This document shows positions 1-12,005 of a stretch of DNA of 64,000 nucleotides, in pieces; positions within the stretch are counted from its first letter, which is position 1, and each line of letters begins with the position of its first letter. The stretch is from contig NC_092578.1 in assembly GCF_037975245.1 (NCBI RefSeq), positions 6,367,001-6,431,000 on the forward strand. The letters run 5' to 3'. The position numbers and the translations under genes were made by a program. The notes under the pieces were generated by a model. It made no database searches. It was not told the DNA's origin and was given only the letters and a program-made list of their open reading frames with translations. The DNA comes from Apostichopus japonicus (Eukaryota; Echinodermata; Holothuroidea; Aspidochirotida; Stichopodidae).

Positions 1-47
1 GTTGGACACAAAGGGATGTTGGGCACAAAGGGATGTTGGGCAAGGAT
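1..47. repeat. 17-bp tandem repeat at window edge
   Basis: Two near-identical 17-bp units (GTTGGACACAAAGGGAT, then GTTGGGCACAAAGGGAT) are followed by a partial third. The array starts at base 1, so it may continue outside the window. Confidence 0.8.
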
Positions 48-1026
48 GTGGGAAAAATTGCATGGGGTGTGGCTACAACAATAATGAAGGACTGGATATA
101 CCTCTCTTAATTTATAATGAGTATGGATAAGAAAATATATAAAAAAGTGAAATGAAAGTAAAAGACCTTTTTCAGCAGGTACCAGTATCTTTGAACCTTT
201 TACCACCTAACTACCACACTACCACACTAGAGAGATTGCTGTTACCAGCGATACAAACGACCCTCACAGAATGTACAACTTGTCATTCATTGGCTTCCAG
301 TGACTTATCTTCAAACTGCAATATGCAAATCACACTTGTACAGGAGATTGCCAATGAAGTGGATAAAAATGAGAAAGTGCCTGGTAAAGAAGTCTACTAA
401 TTCGAATTTTAATAAAAAAAAGCCTTTCTGTTTAACAGAGAGCATATTTATGAAAGGTTCAAGTGGGTTTTAGAGGGTTCTTGTGAGTAAGTGGTTGATA
501 AATTAATCAAGCTGCCATGAACAATAGTGGCAACAGTGGAAAAATTATTCAAGGAATATTTAAACGCATATGCTAGAATTGTTGATTGCACATGAATTGT
601 CTTTCATCTTCTAATTGCTATAATGGCACGGTAGATTTGAAACTCTAAACCGATTAAAATAGTTTTTAATTGCCAAGTGACCTACTTTCCGATGTGATAT
701 TAAGTTGGTGTGTTTTTCCTCCAATAAATTATAAAGAACATTTTCTCATGAATGAGTATCATTTATCACCAGAAGAAAACTTCAGAACAATTATAAATAT
801 AATTTTAATTTCATACCTTCCTTCTCCATCCTTTCTTCCCCTTCCTTACCATCGCTCTCCAAACCTCTCCCACCCTCACCCTCTCCCACCCTCTCCCACC
901 CTCACCCTCTCCCAGCAAACAAAGTAATGATAATAATCATATGGAAAAAGGAAAACTGGTACACATGTAAAATAGCAGTAGAAAATGTATAGTTGTCTTT
1001 CAAACAAATTGCCCACTGTATACTTT
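48..1026. other. No gene seen; one CT-rich patch
   Basis: AT-rich sequence with no recognisable coding signal. A short CT-rich repeat of CCTCACC/CTCTCCC blocks lies at about 866-913. The two short open frames (152-400 and 670-927) have no recognisable domain; the second ends in translated CT repeat. Confidence 0.6.
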
Positions 1027-1453
1027 CTTGAGATAAAATAAAATAAATCCAGTCATGCCATTTGTCATCAAAAAACAAACATATTCAAAGGTTCCGCTCA
1101 GAACAGTGGCATCCTATTTATAGAAACAAGGTATCAACCCCATGGTGACCCTTTGTCATGGTTCAAGAAGCTTGGACTTAATGGATAATAATATATCCAT
1201 GGTTCATGCATAACTGTTAAAAACTAAAGTATATACCAACTTGAGGTAAAATAAAATAAATCCTGTCATGCCATTTGTCATTAAAAAAACAAACATATTC
1301 AAAGGTTCAGCTTAGAACAGTGGCATCCTATTTATAGAAACAAGGTATCAACCCCATGGTGACCCTTTGTCATGGTTCAAGAAGCTTGGACTTAATAGAT
1401 AATAATATATCCATGGTTCATGCATAACTGTTAAAAACTAAAGTATATACCAA
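1027..1453. repeat. Tandem duplication, unit about 213 bp (2 copies)
   Basis: Copy one is 1027-1239 and copy two 1240-1453, directly adjacent and head to tail. Both contain the same ordered words: ATAAAATAAAATAAATCC, GTGGCATCCTATTTATAG, CCATGGTGACCCTTTGTC and CATGCATAACTGTTAAAA. Only a handful of substitutions separate them, so the duplication is fairly recent. No open frame or terminal structure suggests a transposon. Confidence 0.92.
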
Positions 1454-3000
1454 ATAGTAGCAGCATTTAAAGTCAATAACAGCCATTAACTAGCTGTAAA
1501 GTACTTGGATAGGTTGTCATGGTAATAGATTAACTTCCATTTAAGGGGTTCCAGAACAGTGTCAAGTGCTCTGGTGTTTGTGGAAGCCTTCGGAAGGCTA
1601 AATTAAATAGAGCTTTCAACGGGATTAGGACTTAAAAAAAAAACACACCCTTCTGAAATGATTCCAGCAGAGTTGGTTCACCACATACAAACTTGCATGT
1701 GGGGTAAGCCTCTTAGCACAGCTTTAAGTAGATGAAGGAGGTGGGCTGCAGGTAGCCTGGTAAAGTTTAAAGTTGTTTTCTCCGTCTCAAAATGTAGACG
1801 AAATAAGAAGCAGGAAGCGTCCTTTACACATAATTATACTTTGAAAATGGAAACCTTACAAATAAATAGGATAAAAACAAAATGTTAAATATTATCATCA
1901 AAATATACCTTTCGTGAAGTGATTTAAATGAAGCGTTTTTAATTAAACCGATGGAAATTGGTCTGAATTTGTATATTTTAGTTTGAGCACCAAATTCTTC
2001 AAAAAGATTGGATCCTCATGGCTATAAAGATGGGTATATGCAAATGGATGGGTTGGATTGGGGGGGGGGGGTTGGTGGGGGAGTTGGTGGGTGGGAGAGA
2101 TCGTACATAAATTATATGACCATTGCATACAGTCATGATATACACAATTAACACAAACCCAATCCGTGCAAAAAGTAGGGTCCATTTCAAAATTGTAAAG
2201 AAGCAGAAGATTTGTGCCAGTGGGAAAGTATCTTTAAACTCTTGAGAGAAATGCAAACATCCTCTCACATTCTCCTGTAGAGATTTAGCCCCCCAGTAAG
2301 CATCTTTGAGAGTTCCATTCAAAGACAGTAAAAAATCTGCTGCAAGCCAGTGATTGGAAAGATAATCCTCTTGAAGGAATCCCTAGATGATAGCCCACAG
2401 ACAATGGGATGAGGATGGGTGTCAGAAGGGACCAATAATAATGAGGCTCTTGGCTGGCCACCCAATGGACAAAATAAGAAAAGGATCTTTTGGTTTTGTG
2501 ATGGAAGACTTATAGAGATAATAAGTGAAAAAAAGGGAAGGGGGGGAGGGTTCTCAACTTTACGTGGACACTGAGATGAATCTGGGCATAATTGAGGTAA
2601 AGAAACCAACCAAACCAGCTTTTCGACACAACAAAACAACCAATGCATCTGTGATTTTTAAGCCACCAAAATGAGGGGGAGTCCATTGCAGTGTTATCCA
2701 AACCAACAATCGATACTCCACCTTGAGGAATTAAATGTGCTCATCCATGCATGGCACCATTCGAAAGATTTATTTATCAAGTGTGGCCTAGAGATTAGCA
2801 AGTCAGTCACACAAGTTGCCAGCAACTATCATGGAGGGGGGTGGGGGGGGGGGACTGAAAATGGTCCCAAGATGATGGGCTTTCAATAGGTGGGAGCTGG
2901 TACTAGCCTTTCCTGTACCTAGTCATTATTTTTAGAATCTAAACATATAGGCAATAATTTTAATTGCCATGAACTGGTAAGAATGTTTTCAGCAAATGAG
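1454..3000. other. No gene seen; G-runs
   Basis: No coding or element signature. G-runs occur at about 2059-2070 and 2837-2853. The minus-strand open frames here (1943-2648) read through G/C-run sequence and carry no domain I recognise. Confidence 0.55.
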
Positions 3001-3036
3001 ATACCCCTGCTTTCTCTTTTGAAATAGATCTACAGG

Positions 3037-3184
3037 GACAAGGGGTGGGGGTGAGGTGGGGTGGGGATGAGGTGAGGATGGTATTAGGAAAAACTTTGAA
3101 TTATATATTCCTGCAAAGATGGAAAGTTCACCATTGAGGTGAGGATGTTGGAAAGGGGTTGGGGATGGGGGTGGGGTGGGAGGA
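3037..3184. repeat. G-rich tract (GGTGGGG / GATGAGGTGAGG)
   Basis: Irregular repeats of GGTGGGG and GAGGTGAGGATG occur in two blocks around 3040-3080 and 3130-3184. Several G3+ runs in a row could allow quadruplex folding on the plus strand. Confidence 0.7.
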
Positions 3185-3205
3185 GATACTTCAGTCGTTA
3201 TATAT

Positions 3206-3555
3206 AGTACAGACCTAATGCATGATTAATGCATAATTATAGTACCAACCTGACCTATATATACTTGACACATCATGCCATAATGCATGATTAATGCATG
3301 ATTATATAGTACAGACCTGATCTATATATACTTGACACATCATGCCATAATGCATGATTACTGCATGATAATATAGTACAGACCTGATCTATATATAGTT
3401 GACACATCATGCCATAATGCATGATTACTGCATGATTATAGTAGAGACCTGATCAATATATAGTTGACACATCGTGCCGTAATGCATGATTACTGCATGA
3501 TTATAGTACAGACCTGACCTATAGTGAGTTGACACTTCATGCCATAATGCATGAT
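3206..3555. repeat. 65-67-bp tandem repeat, about 5 units
   Basis: The anchor word TGCCATAATGCATGATTA recurs at 3276, 3343, 3410, 3475 and 3540, giving periods of 67, 67, 65 and 65. Each unit also holds AGTACAGACCTGA and TTGACACATCATGCC. Each unit contains two TGCATGATTA half-units, so it looks like a dimer of a shorter word. The first unit at 3206 is incomplete. Confidence 0.93.
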
Positions 3556-3790
3556 AAAATATCCTTGGTAAAAGCTATCCCATCTTAGAAGAAAAGTTAA
3601 TCAAGATAAAGACAGCATGCAATGTACAATTTCAATTCAGGATAGGAAATTTATTCCTAAAAATCCTCCTCCTTTTCTAATGGCCTTTATACCTCTCTGG
3701 GGCATACACATCATATACGTCATATACATAATACATACCATCCAACTAAATATTAGGTCCACTTTACATTCCATACCCCAACATGCCCTG

Positions 3791-3808
3791 CCCCCCCCCC
3801 CCCCCCCC
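3791..3808. repeat. Poly-C run (about 18 C)
   Basis: An uninterrupted C run, followed at about 3889-3898 by another C run and a T-run. Such runs are prone to length error in assembly. Confidence 0.85.
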
Positions 3809-4353
3809 ACAATTTGTCTCAACATGACATACAACAACAAAATCACATTCTTTTAGTACTTAAATTTCAGACAATTTTTCCTTTTTCCCCCCCCCCCTTT
3901 TTTTCCCTTTTTTTATGGAATACCTAACATATTTCATTACATTTTGATTTTTTTTATCACTATTTTTAAAACCATCTTACATACCATCACAACTTTTAAA
4001 GGTACTTTAGGAACAATATGGGATATAGAGAAATCTTTTATATTGACAAATAAAATCAAAGAATTTATAACTGTTGCCCCACTTTACATACCAACTTCTG
4101 CCCTCTGACATGTTCTAAAATGTTTTAAAATTTGAGCAAACTTAAGGGGAGGGAATCTTGAACCTCAGGAGTCTTCAAAGTTTAAGAGCACTTGATATCT
4201 GCTTGACTGTAGCATGTAAAATCTGCAACAAGTGCCACAAAAAAAACAAAAAAAAACAACAAGAATGCAGAGGTTGCAATGACTTCATTACAGACTTCTG
4301 CTTGGTCACCAGAAATAGCTCTTATAACATATACCTATCCTGAGTTCTACCAT

Positions 4354-4790
4354 GAGATATCATGTTTAAAGGCTTTCAACATTTGACCTTTGGTGACCTC
4401 ATATGACCTTTGACCTCTACCAAAAATGATAGACTTCTTCTACTTACTATAATGCAACCATATGCCAAGTATGAAAATGAAAAATGCTCTACCTAACTTG
4501 AGATATCGTGTTTACAAGGTTTTCAGTTTTTTTTACCTCTGGTGACCTCAGATGATATTTGACCTACGCAAAAAAGTACAACGTTATGCCTCTCATTGTG
4601 ACATATCTACATACCAAGTATGAAATGTATCCGTGATTTCTATCTGGAGATACCAGGTTTAAAAGGTTTTCAGTTTTTGATGTCTGGTGACCTCACATGA
4701 CCTCCACCAAATACAACAGGGTTCTTCTTCCTCTCAATATGATGCATTGTACCTTGAGAAATCATGATTACAAAAACATGGAACAAACAG
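4354..4790. repeat. 146-147-bp tandem repeat with TGACCTTTGACCT boxes
   Basis: The word GAGATAT(C/A) starts at 4354, 4500 and 4647 (periods 146 and 147). A shorter fourth unit begins near 4755. Each unit carries a GTTT(A/T)(A/C)AAGG-TTTTCA block, then a TGACCTC-rich block, and a CCAAGTATGAAA block. The first unit holds TGACCTTTGACCT at about 4405, which on the other strand is a perfect DR1 nuclear-receptor-type element (AGGTCAAAGGTCA). The copies are clearly diverged. Repeats of this TGACCT-rich kind are, from memory, common in marine invertebrate genomes. Confidence 0.8.
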
Positions 4791-4799
4791 AAGGAACCA

Positions 4800-6520
4800 G
4801 GTGCTCAACCACCTCTTTTTGTACTGGGGAGGGGAGGAGGGGGGGAAAGATGTCTATCCAAAGGAGGGGTTTAAGCGATAGGGGTGTCCCTTTCCTTTTG
4901 AGAAATTTTGGTAAAATGGAGGATACATTATGGTGCTAAATTTTGCAACTTTTATGTATCAACTTACTCTGCCAGTGGGGGAAGTACACATGGCTGAGTC
5001 CCTGGGAAGTAACACGTAAGTTTGATTAAACTTGCAATAAACAAGACACCACTCAATTTATGCCATCTACCACATAACACACAAACGATCCAATATTCTA
5101 CGTAAACACATTCGTATAACGTTCAAATTTTCACATCATGTCGGGTTTATATGGAGAAGAAAACCCCACTCTGAAATAACAACCTAAAACTTGTCAACAA
5201 TGCTTGTCGGAGCCTTTGAGGTTAGCGTTGACACAAAACAAGGCAAATTTACAGAAATAAACCTTTTGCCTATTAGGGGTCTTTAGGGAACGAAAGGAAA
5301 AATGGATTAACAATAACAAACACTGGAAAGAACAAAAATTCCTTTTGAATGGCTTATAATGAATGGCTATAATATCATAATATCATATGATCCAATTAAG
5401 ATTGGATTTAAAGGGGCCATATCTGTTTTCCAAGTATTAAGCTCGAGGATGGTTTTGAGGCCAACTATTTAAACTAGCTACAGATTTTGTTTGTTTTTTA
5501 AAAATAGAGAATATTTTCATGAAAAATGACAGCAACAAACAATCATGTACAATAAACCATGTTCAAGTGTAAAAACTTGAACTAGTATCATCGTCCTAGC
5601 CATTCAATTGTAGTTAAAACTCTGAGAGAACAAATGCCAAGTGCAAAGTGCTTCATTTGAATATTAAAGAGAGGGGCTTAATTCAACCCTTACTTTTACA
5701 TTCATTGAGGCAAATTGTTCTTCTCTTTAGCACAAATATGTCATACTGTTTTTGAATAAACTTGACTTTTCTTTGAGAAAAATGAAAAATAATTGGAAAG
5801 GTTTTATAGGAGGCTAAAAGTATCATCTATATTTATCTATCATTTTTTTATATATTTATCTATATATATTTTCTTTTTTATATTTATCTATATATATTTA
5901 TCTATCATTTATAGGAGGCTAAAAGTATCATCTACAGTTTACTGTAGTACAAGTCCTCTCTCTTTGATGCATATAAACCAGATCAGCATCTTTCCATGAA
6001 GAGTATTACAGAAGACAATTCCTTGCATCTTTAAAACATACTACCCCAAATCTTCATGATGTTTACCTACTAGACCTGCAACAACAGCAACTAAGAAGTT
6101 TTAAGTCCAGATAAGAGGACTGTGGGTTCTAGTTCTTATTGTCAGCTGGTGGACTTCTATTACTTCCTATCTAAAGTGACTTAAAATGGACAGTAGCCAG
6201 TTAAACAAACAGATTACAACTGAAAGAAAATGGTAATAAAATTAATAAATAACTTCCTTTTAAACTGCAACCTGTAATTAGCCTGACCAGTGCATGCTCA
6301 GTATTGCATGATCCGACTAGAAAATTGGAGGCAGTTCAGACTTTTGATAAAGCCATCGTAAAGCATGCAGGGGTAGGGGCTGGGGGGTCTGGGTAGGGCC
6401 AGAGCAAGGATACTGATTGGAGAGAAGGGTAAGGATGCCTTGGAAACAGATGCATATAGAACAATTCTCTATTACTGAGCACTGGGAACAAGGGCTGGAG
6501 GGGAGGTGGGTGAGGGAGAA
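4800..6520. other. No gene seen; one short duplication
   Basis: The 21-bp-scale phrase TATAGGAGGCTAAAAGTATC occurs at about 5807 and again at about 5910, separated by (TATCTA)-rich sequence. Nothing else in this stretch is recognisable. Confidence 0.55.
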
Positions 6521-6521
6521 C

Positions 6522-6607
6522 TAGGGGAGAGGGGGAAGAGGGGAGAGGGGGAAGAGGGGAAAGGGGGACGAGGGGAGAGGGGGAAGATGGGAGAGGGGGA
6601 AGAGGAG
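6522..6607. repeat. 16-bp purine minisatellite
   Basis: About five units of GGGGAGAGGGGGAAGA spaced about 16 bp apart, all purine on the plus strand. The minus-strand open frame across it (6336-6719) is proline/serine low-complexity and is a by-product of the repeat. Confidence 0.85.
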
Positions 6608-9000
6608 TGAGGGGAACTACATAATTGTATGAAAGTGCCATGGAGTTATTGATCTCCTGTTTGACCACCTTCCCCCTTCTTCCTTCCCTCCTCCATCCTT
6701 CTTCCTCCTTCCCCAGCATCTACTGAGAACTTGGGGAGACTCTTGGATTTCATAAATGTCCCTCCCTATGTGACAAATTATTCACACCACTAAGAACAGT
6801 GAGAGCATCTGCCATCTGTTTATTTGATAGTTTTGGCTGCACTGATTGACCTCTTACACTTACACACAACCTTTGAGTACTCGGGGATTATGCAGGTAAT
6901 GAAGTTCCTTCACTTGTTTCAATTTAAAATTGTCAACATGTCAGAAGTCACGTTTCTATAACTCTTCTTTTATAGTTTTATACTGTTTCACCCTTCGGTA
7001 CCACTGGCATTTTTTTTATTTTTATATTATTTCTGTCAAATCTCTGGAAACTTGTCAATGTTTTGAGCAGCAGCCTTCATGGTATTTTCTTACAGCTTAC
7101 AGGCATGTTTTTTGAAGTCGAAATGACTTTGGATAAACATGATACAGAAACGGAATATTTTGAACTGTTTATAAAGCTGAGAGTAGAAACATCCTGCTCT
7201 AGAAATAGCTATTTCTATAACATCGAGTTTACTTATCATTACACGGTTTTTAACATTCCCATAACCGTCTAACATGCATTCATGCATGCATAATCTGTCG
7301 TTTTTATTTATGACTTTAATGTGCATGCAGTCGCTGAACCACACTTTCGAATAGAGTGAAGATATATTTGAAAAGGGGTGTTAATTTGAACCAGTGATCT
7401 TGGTAACAAATCCTGTACATTACAAATGGTCCTACATCCACTGTCAATTACACTAAACATGAAGATCTGTGACATAGTAAATCTCTGTTTGATATTCCTA
7501 AACCCATCAGGAACTTGTGAGATATTTTAGCAACGGCGGTGTGTGAAATGTACCCTGGGATAAAAACAAATATGTGGGAGAGGGGATGGGTGGGAGAGGG
7601 GCTGTGAAGGAAGCTGTAGATAAGATACCTGTTCATCTAACTATTTGGTGAAGGAATCCTGAATTCAGCAAGAAACATATTTCAGCAAAACCAATTTCTA
7701 AACACTTTTCTTCCCTAAACTTGTAGTCCGAGTATTAATTAGAAACTGACATTAAAAATTGCCTCTCTTCAAAGCTTTCTTGCAAAGATTCCATCAAGGC
7801 CCCTCGAAACTGACGATATAACTAAATGGTGATTTTAGAGATAGAAAATTAAAGAAGGAAGAACATATTTCACCCCGAGTTTTCAACTTATATAAACCAC
7901 AGAAGAAAGGTTTTCACTTGAGGCCTCTCTTGGGTAACAAGGTGAACCTTTTGATTTTACGTTCCGTACACCGATCATTAGACAGACGATGTAACCCACT
8001 AAGAATTAGGATAGGCTAGGATAGGATAGGCTAGGCTAGGATAGGGGCCCCATCTCTTCTCTTTTTGCCACCTGACAAGATGCCCCTTCCTCCTTTTACC
8101 AGACCTCCTGTTTCGTGTCCATGTCCTCCTTCCCAACAAGTGTTAACCAAAACTTTCTCCCTTAGCCGCTGTCAGAGAATCATAAAAGCGTGAATGACAA
8201 GGTGAAGAATCTTACCAGTGGCGTTTGGGAATATTTTAGTAACTCTATCCTCTTAAAGGTAATTTAAGTTTAATTTTTCAGTTCTTCATGCAACAAGACA
8301 TTTCATGTCACCCAAACTATCAATCATCATATGGAGAAACTCCTTTTTTTTCCTTTTTTTATTTTAAAGAGAGACAATATCTCCAAATGTTTTCCAAAAA
8401 ATTTCAAAAGCATTCTCGAAAAAGCAATCTGACACCTATAGCAACTCAATGCTCCATCAAGATATATCTTAGCTGTTGGTCAGGCATGATCCTTCTAGAG
8501 ATTCATTTGAGTTAACCCGGCTTCATTTGATCTCGCTAAAATTGCTGGAAATTTCTAGGAGTGCCTTGGGAAGAAATAAAAAAAAGAAGAAAAGGGAGAT
8601 GGCCAAAAAAACCATAGTTCATCGACAGTTCAACACACACCGCCTGGTGGAAAAGCTTCTGCGGGACATTTAACATATTTATAAGCATTTTTCTTAGCTT
8701 AAAATTTAATTCTATAATGATAATTTTAGAAATCCAACCGAAAAATCATTTAAAACCCAGGATCTATGGGATGATTACTGAAGAACATTCCGCTTGATCA
8801 AGTAGTTTCACAAAGCGAGTAAAGTTATTGTCGCACCCACGACTGCTTCTTGGAAAGTGGGGAAAGCAACTGACTATTTTCTAACATTCTTAAAGAGATA
8901 AAAGAAGTCAATTTGTATATAAACAAATTTTTTGTCTTTCAAATCCCATTGTTCAGTTTTCGCCAAGTAACAGACCAATATATGCCATTTTGTTACCAGG
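6608..9000. other. No gene seen; TAGGATAGGC simple repeat
   Basis: Short AGGATAGGCT repeats lie at about 8008-8046. Otherwise the stretch is AT-rich with no recognisable coding signal. The open frame at 7063-7272 has no domain I can name. Confidence 0.5.
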
Positions 9001-9600
9001 TTGTGGAGCATGTCAATGCAACATCATTTACTGAGCAATAACGAATATTCATCATATCTGTGTACATTATAGCACCCAATTTCTTCCCCTTGCAAAATAA
9101 GAATTAAGAAAGAAAAAAAATAAGAATTGTTTGCCCTCCTTTGTTAAAGGGTACATGCAAAGGAAGTGCATTTTTCTTTGGTCGTGGGAATGCATTTTCT
9201 AACTATGATCATATGGTAATACCCAAATATTTGACATAGCTAACTCCATTGAACTATAGGAATATCAACTGTAGGTCATCCATATCTCTGAGGTTGTTGA
9301 GGAAAAGATTGTTGTGGAGCATGTCAATGAGACATATCATTTATTGAGCTTTATGAACATTCATAAAATCTGAGTATATTATAGCACCCAATTTCTTCCC
9401 CTCGCAAAATAAAGTAATGTTCTCCTTTGTTAAAGGAAATGCAAAGGAAATGCATTTTTCTTTGGTCATGGGAATTCATTTTCTAATTATGATAATATGG
9501 TAATTATACCCAATATTTGACATTGCTGACGCCATCTGTTAATTAAACTGTAGGATCAACTGCAGGTCATCAGTATATCTGAGCTTGAGGAAAAGATGGT
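9001..9600. repeat. Diverged tandem duplication, unit about 300 bp (offset 311)
   Basis: Copy one (9001-9311) and copy two (9312-about 9600) share ordered words: TTGTGGAGCATGTCAATG, TATAGCACCCAATTTCTTCC, TGTTAAAGG, TGCATTTTTCTTTGGTC and GAGGAAAAGAT. Many substitutions and small indels show the duplication is older than the one at 1027-1453. Confidence 0.88.
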
Positions 9601-11880
9601 GGAATAATGCCATATGGTGGAGGTAACACAGGTCAAATATGTCTAATTCACACTTCAGCGCCACTACTGACAATTTGGAACAGGAGAACCTGTTAAGAAT
9701 CATTCCCAGTTATAAATATTTGACATGAAACGAACCAGAAAGACCAAAATTTGTCCAGCGGAACAACACGGTAATTCATATTAGATTATATACCTGCTGT
9801 TCAATTTCTTGCAGGCTCTGATCATGGTTCATACTTTAAACAATACCTTGGAATCTGCATAACATGTTTCAGGCCTCTTACTCTATATTACTCAATGACA
9901 CACATTGTCACACAATGTTGAAGTTATTTAATGTCACACTTTTGGTGGATTGGTTCATTATTATGATAACGACATACAAACAGTGCCCAATCACACATGG
10001 ACTCCCAATTTTTTTTAGGGTTATGCCTGAACGAAGACAAACCATTCCCTTTAAAATTGACTAGGAAATAAAAAGGGGGGGGGTGCAAAACTGGGCAATA
10101 ATTTGGCTACATGGTCAAGCATATCATTGTGCGACATGGCATAAAACTTAGATTGACAGAGGTCAATCACATTTCAGATACAGAGAAAAGAGAGCTAGGC
10201 GGTCACCTTGAGCTCAACTAAATTATCCTAAAACTTTAACAGCTCAGGCTAAACGTTACAATATGTACTTCTTCCTAAGAACATCTATCATGTTCAGGCA
10301 TGGAAGTGTGTTTGCAATGATGTTCGCTGTGAGAAAACTTGCTTTAAATACGAAACACAGCCTCAGAAAGATGTCTGTATTTTATTCTTTCAGGTAGTTA
10401 TACTGATTCAACTTAATAAATAATACTAACTAAAACACACCCACAAATAATAAGTATAAAATAGTTAATTAAATTTAATATGGTTTTAATGTATATCTGA
10501 AAAGCATGCATGCATGAATATATAATTCAAGTAATTACAAGTGACCAAACCAAGATGAGCTTTGAAATGAAACCTGACGGAAGCCATCACCGGTTGGGAA
10601 TGTACAAAACAGCATTTTTTGAGAGGATACATGGGTGGGTGGATGGGTGGTGGATGAAACACTTTTGACAATCTGAGCCGAGGTTAGTAGCTAATTTGCA
10701 TAGTCAGTGAATAGATATGAATATTCATTACAGATATTATCACCTGATCGTTTCACACCTTCGTTACAACCGTTCCCGAGGAAACTGTCACTTGTCGTAC
10801 AATACATAGTGAAATCAAACGACAAAGCAGGATGTGTAAAAATTTTCCAGAACGGTGTCTTCCACTGTGTGACATTCCATTAACTTGTCAGGGAAAATTC
10901 ATGATGGATGGCAATAGTTCTCGACAGGGAATGAAACATAGAGACATAAATAAGTGTAACAACCGGGCTGAAACTTTTGAAAAGAGAAGGATATATTGAC
11001 ACATACACACTAAAATGCCACTGTAAAGTGACATTTCCCTTGTTATATGTTAACTTTTTGAAGTCAATTTTTTTTTTGGGGGGGATGGGATATTCTCTTT
11101 TGTTAATACTTTCCACTCACAGCTCGTAGAGCTGTGTACCCATGGTGACAATAAAATGTTAGAATAAATGTTTATTGGTCAATTTGACAGAAATTTGACA
11201 GAAATCTCCTTCATTCGCTGGGCTGTCAGATCTTTCTGAGAGCAGTTGGTCGTTATTGACATCAGTCCACAGATGACTCCATACTTGCACGATGACCACA
11301 TAGTATGTTGCAGGTGATATAACAATGATGCAGTCATCAACTACTGAATTCACAGCGCGTACTCCCTCACCTCATATAACCTATGCATTACCGTATTAAC
11401 CTCGCTCTAGCATCTGGCAATTGTCTGTATGTGAGTGTGGCCATCTCCCTTCCGTAATTGCCAGCCTTTTGCGCAAGTATCGCTCTTTCATTGCTCTTAA
11501 TAAAGCTTAAGATTTCAATCTTAGATGAGAAATTTATCGTAAGCTCATATCATAATCTATAAAATCTTGTAATTTAACTATCAGATGCCAATAAGGGTGA
11601 GGTGACTGCTCTTCTTAAATGTAATGGCAATTAAGGAGCAGGGGAGGGGGAGGGGAGAGGGATACAACTAAGTGATCACAATTAAATAAAGGAGGAGGGG
11701 GCTGCTCAGACTATTTAGCTATAACAAATGATCATATTATAGGAGGTACATGATTGAGTGAGCCCTAGGGATGATTGCTTTCCTCAAATGAAACTCTAGA
11801 TCTGTTTAGCTACTGTTTTGCTATATTTAAATAACCTGTGAATGATTACAGTACTGATGCATGCATGCATCCATCTTTCT
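9601..11880. other. No gene seen
   Basis: AT-rich sequence with a G-run at about 10076-10083, a GA-rich patch at about 11636-11662 and a CATGCATGCAT word at about 11857. No coding domain or element termini were recognised. Confidence 0.5.
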
Positions 11881-11934
11881 ACAAATATTTTTTCCGACCG
11901 CCCCCTACCTTTAAAACCAAATCAAGCCACGAGA

Positions 11935-12005
11935 ACCATAATCGAAGGAAAGAATTTCTCGGCCGGGTATTGCAGTACTAGTGGGGGTGATCGCCTTCAA
12001 GATCA
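11935..12005 (+). mobile_element. Possible 5S-rRNA-derived SINE (SINE3-like) head, decayed
   Basis: The segment 11974-11996 aligns without gaps to the downstream internal control region (C box) of animal 5S rRNA, with about 18 of 23 positions matching as I recall the 5S sequence. Just upstream, the ATCGAAGGAAAG and CGGCCGGG words fall in the order of the 5S A-box region (GGAAGCTAAG, then GGTCGGG). The region is locally more GC-rich than its surroundings. SINE3-type elements with 5S-derived promoters are known from fish and sea urchin. No SINE body or tail was recognised downstream, so this could be chance or an isolated remnant. Confidence 0.4.

Noticed and set aside
6336-6719. 127-codon minus-strand frame
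   Set aside because: Mostly proline/serine/leucine from the purine minisatellite.
8008-8046. Telomere-like TAGGATAGGC repeat
   Set aside because: Does not match TTAGGG or another known telomere unit; a simple repeat.
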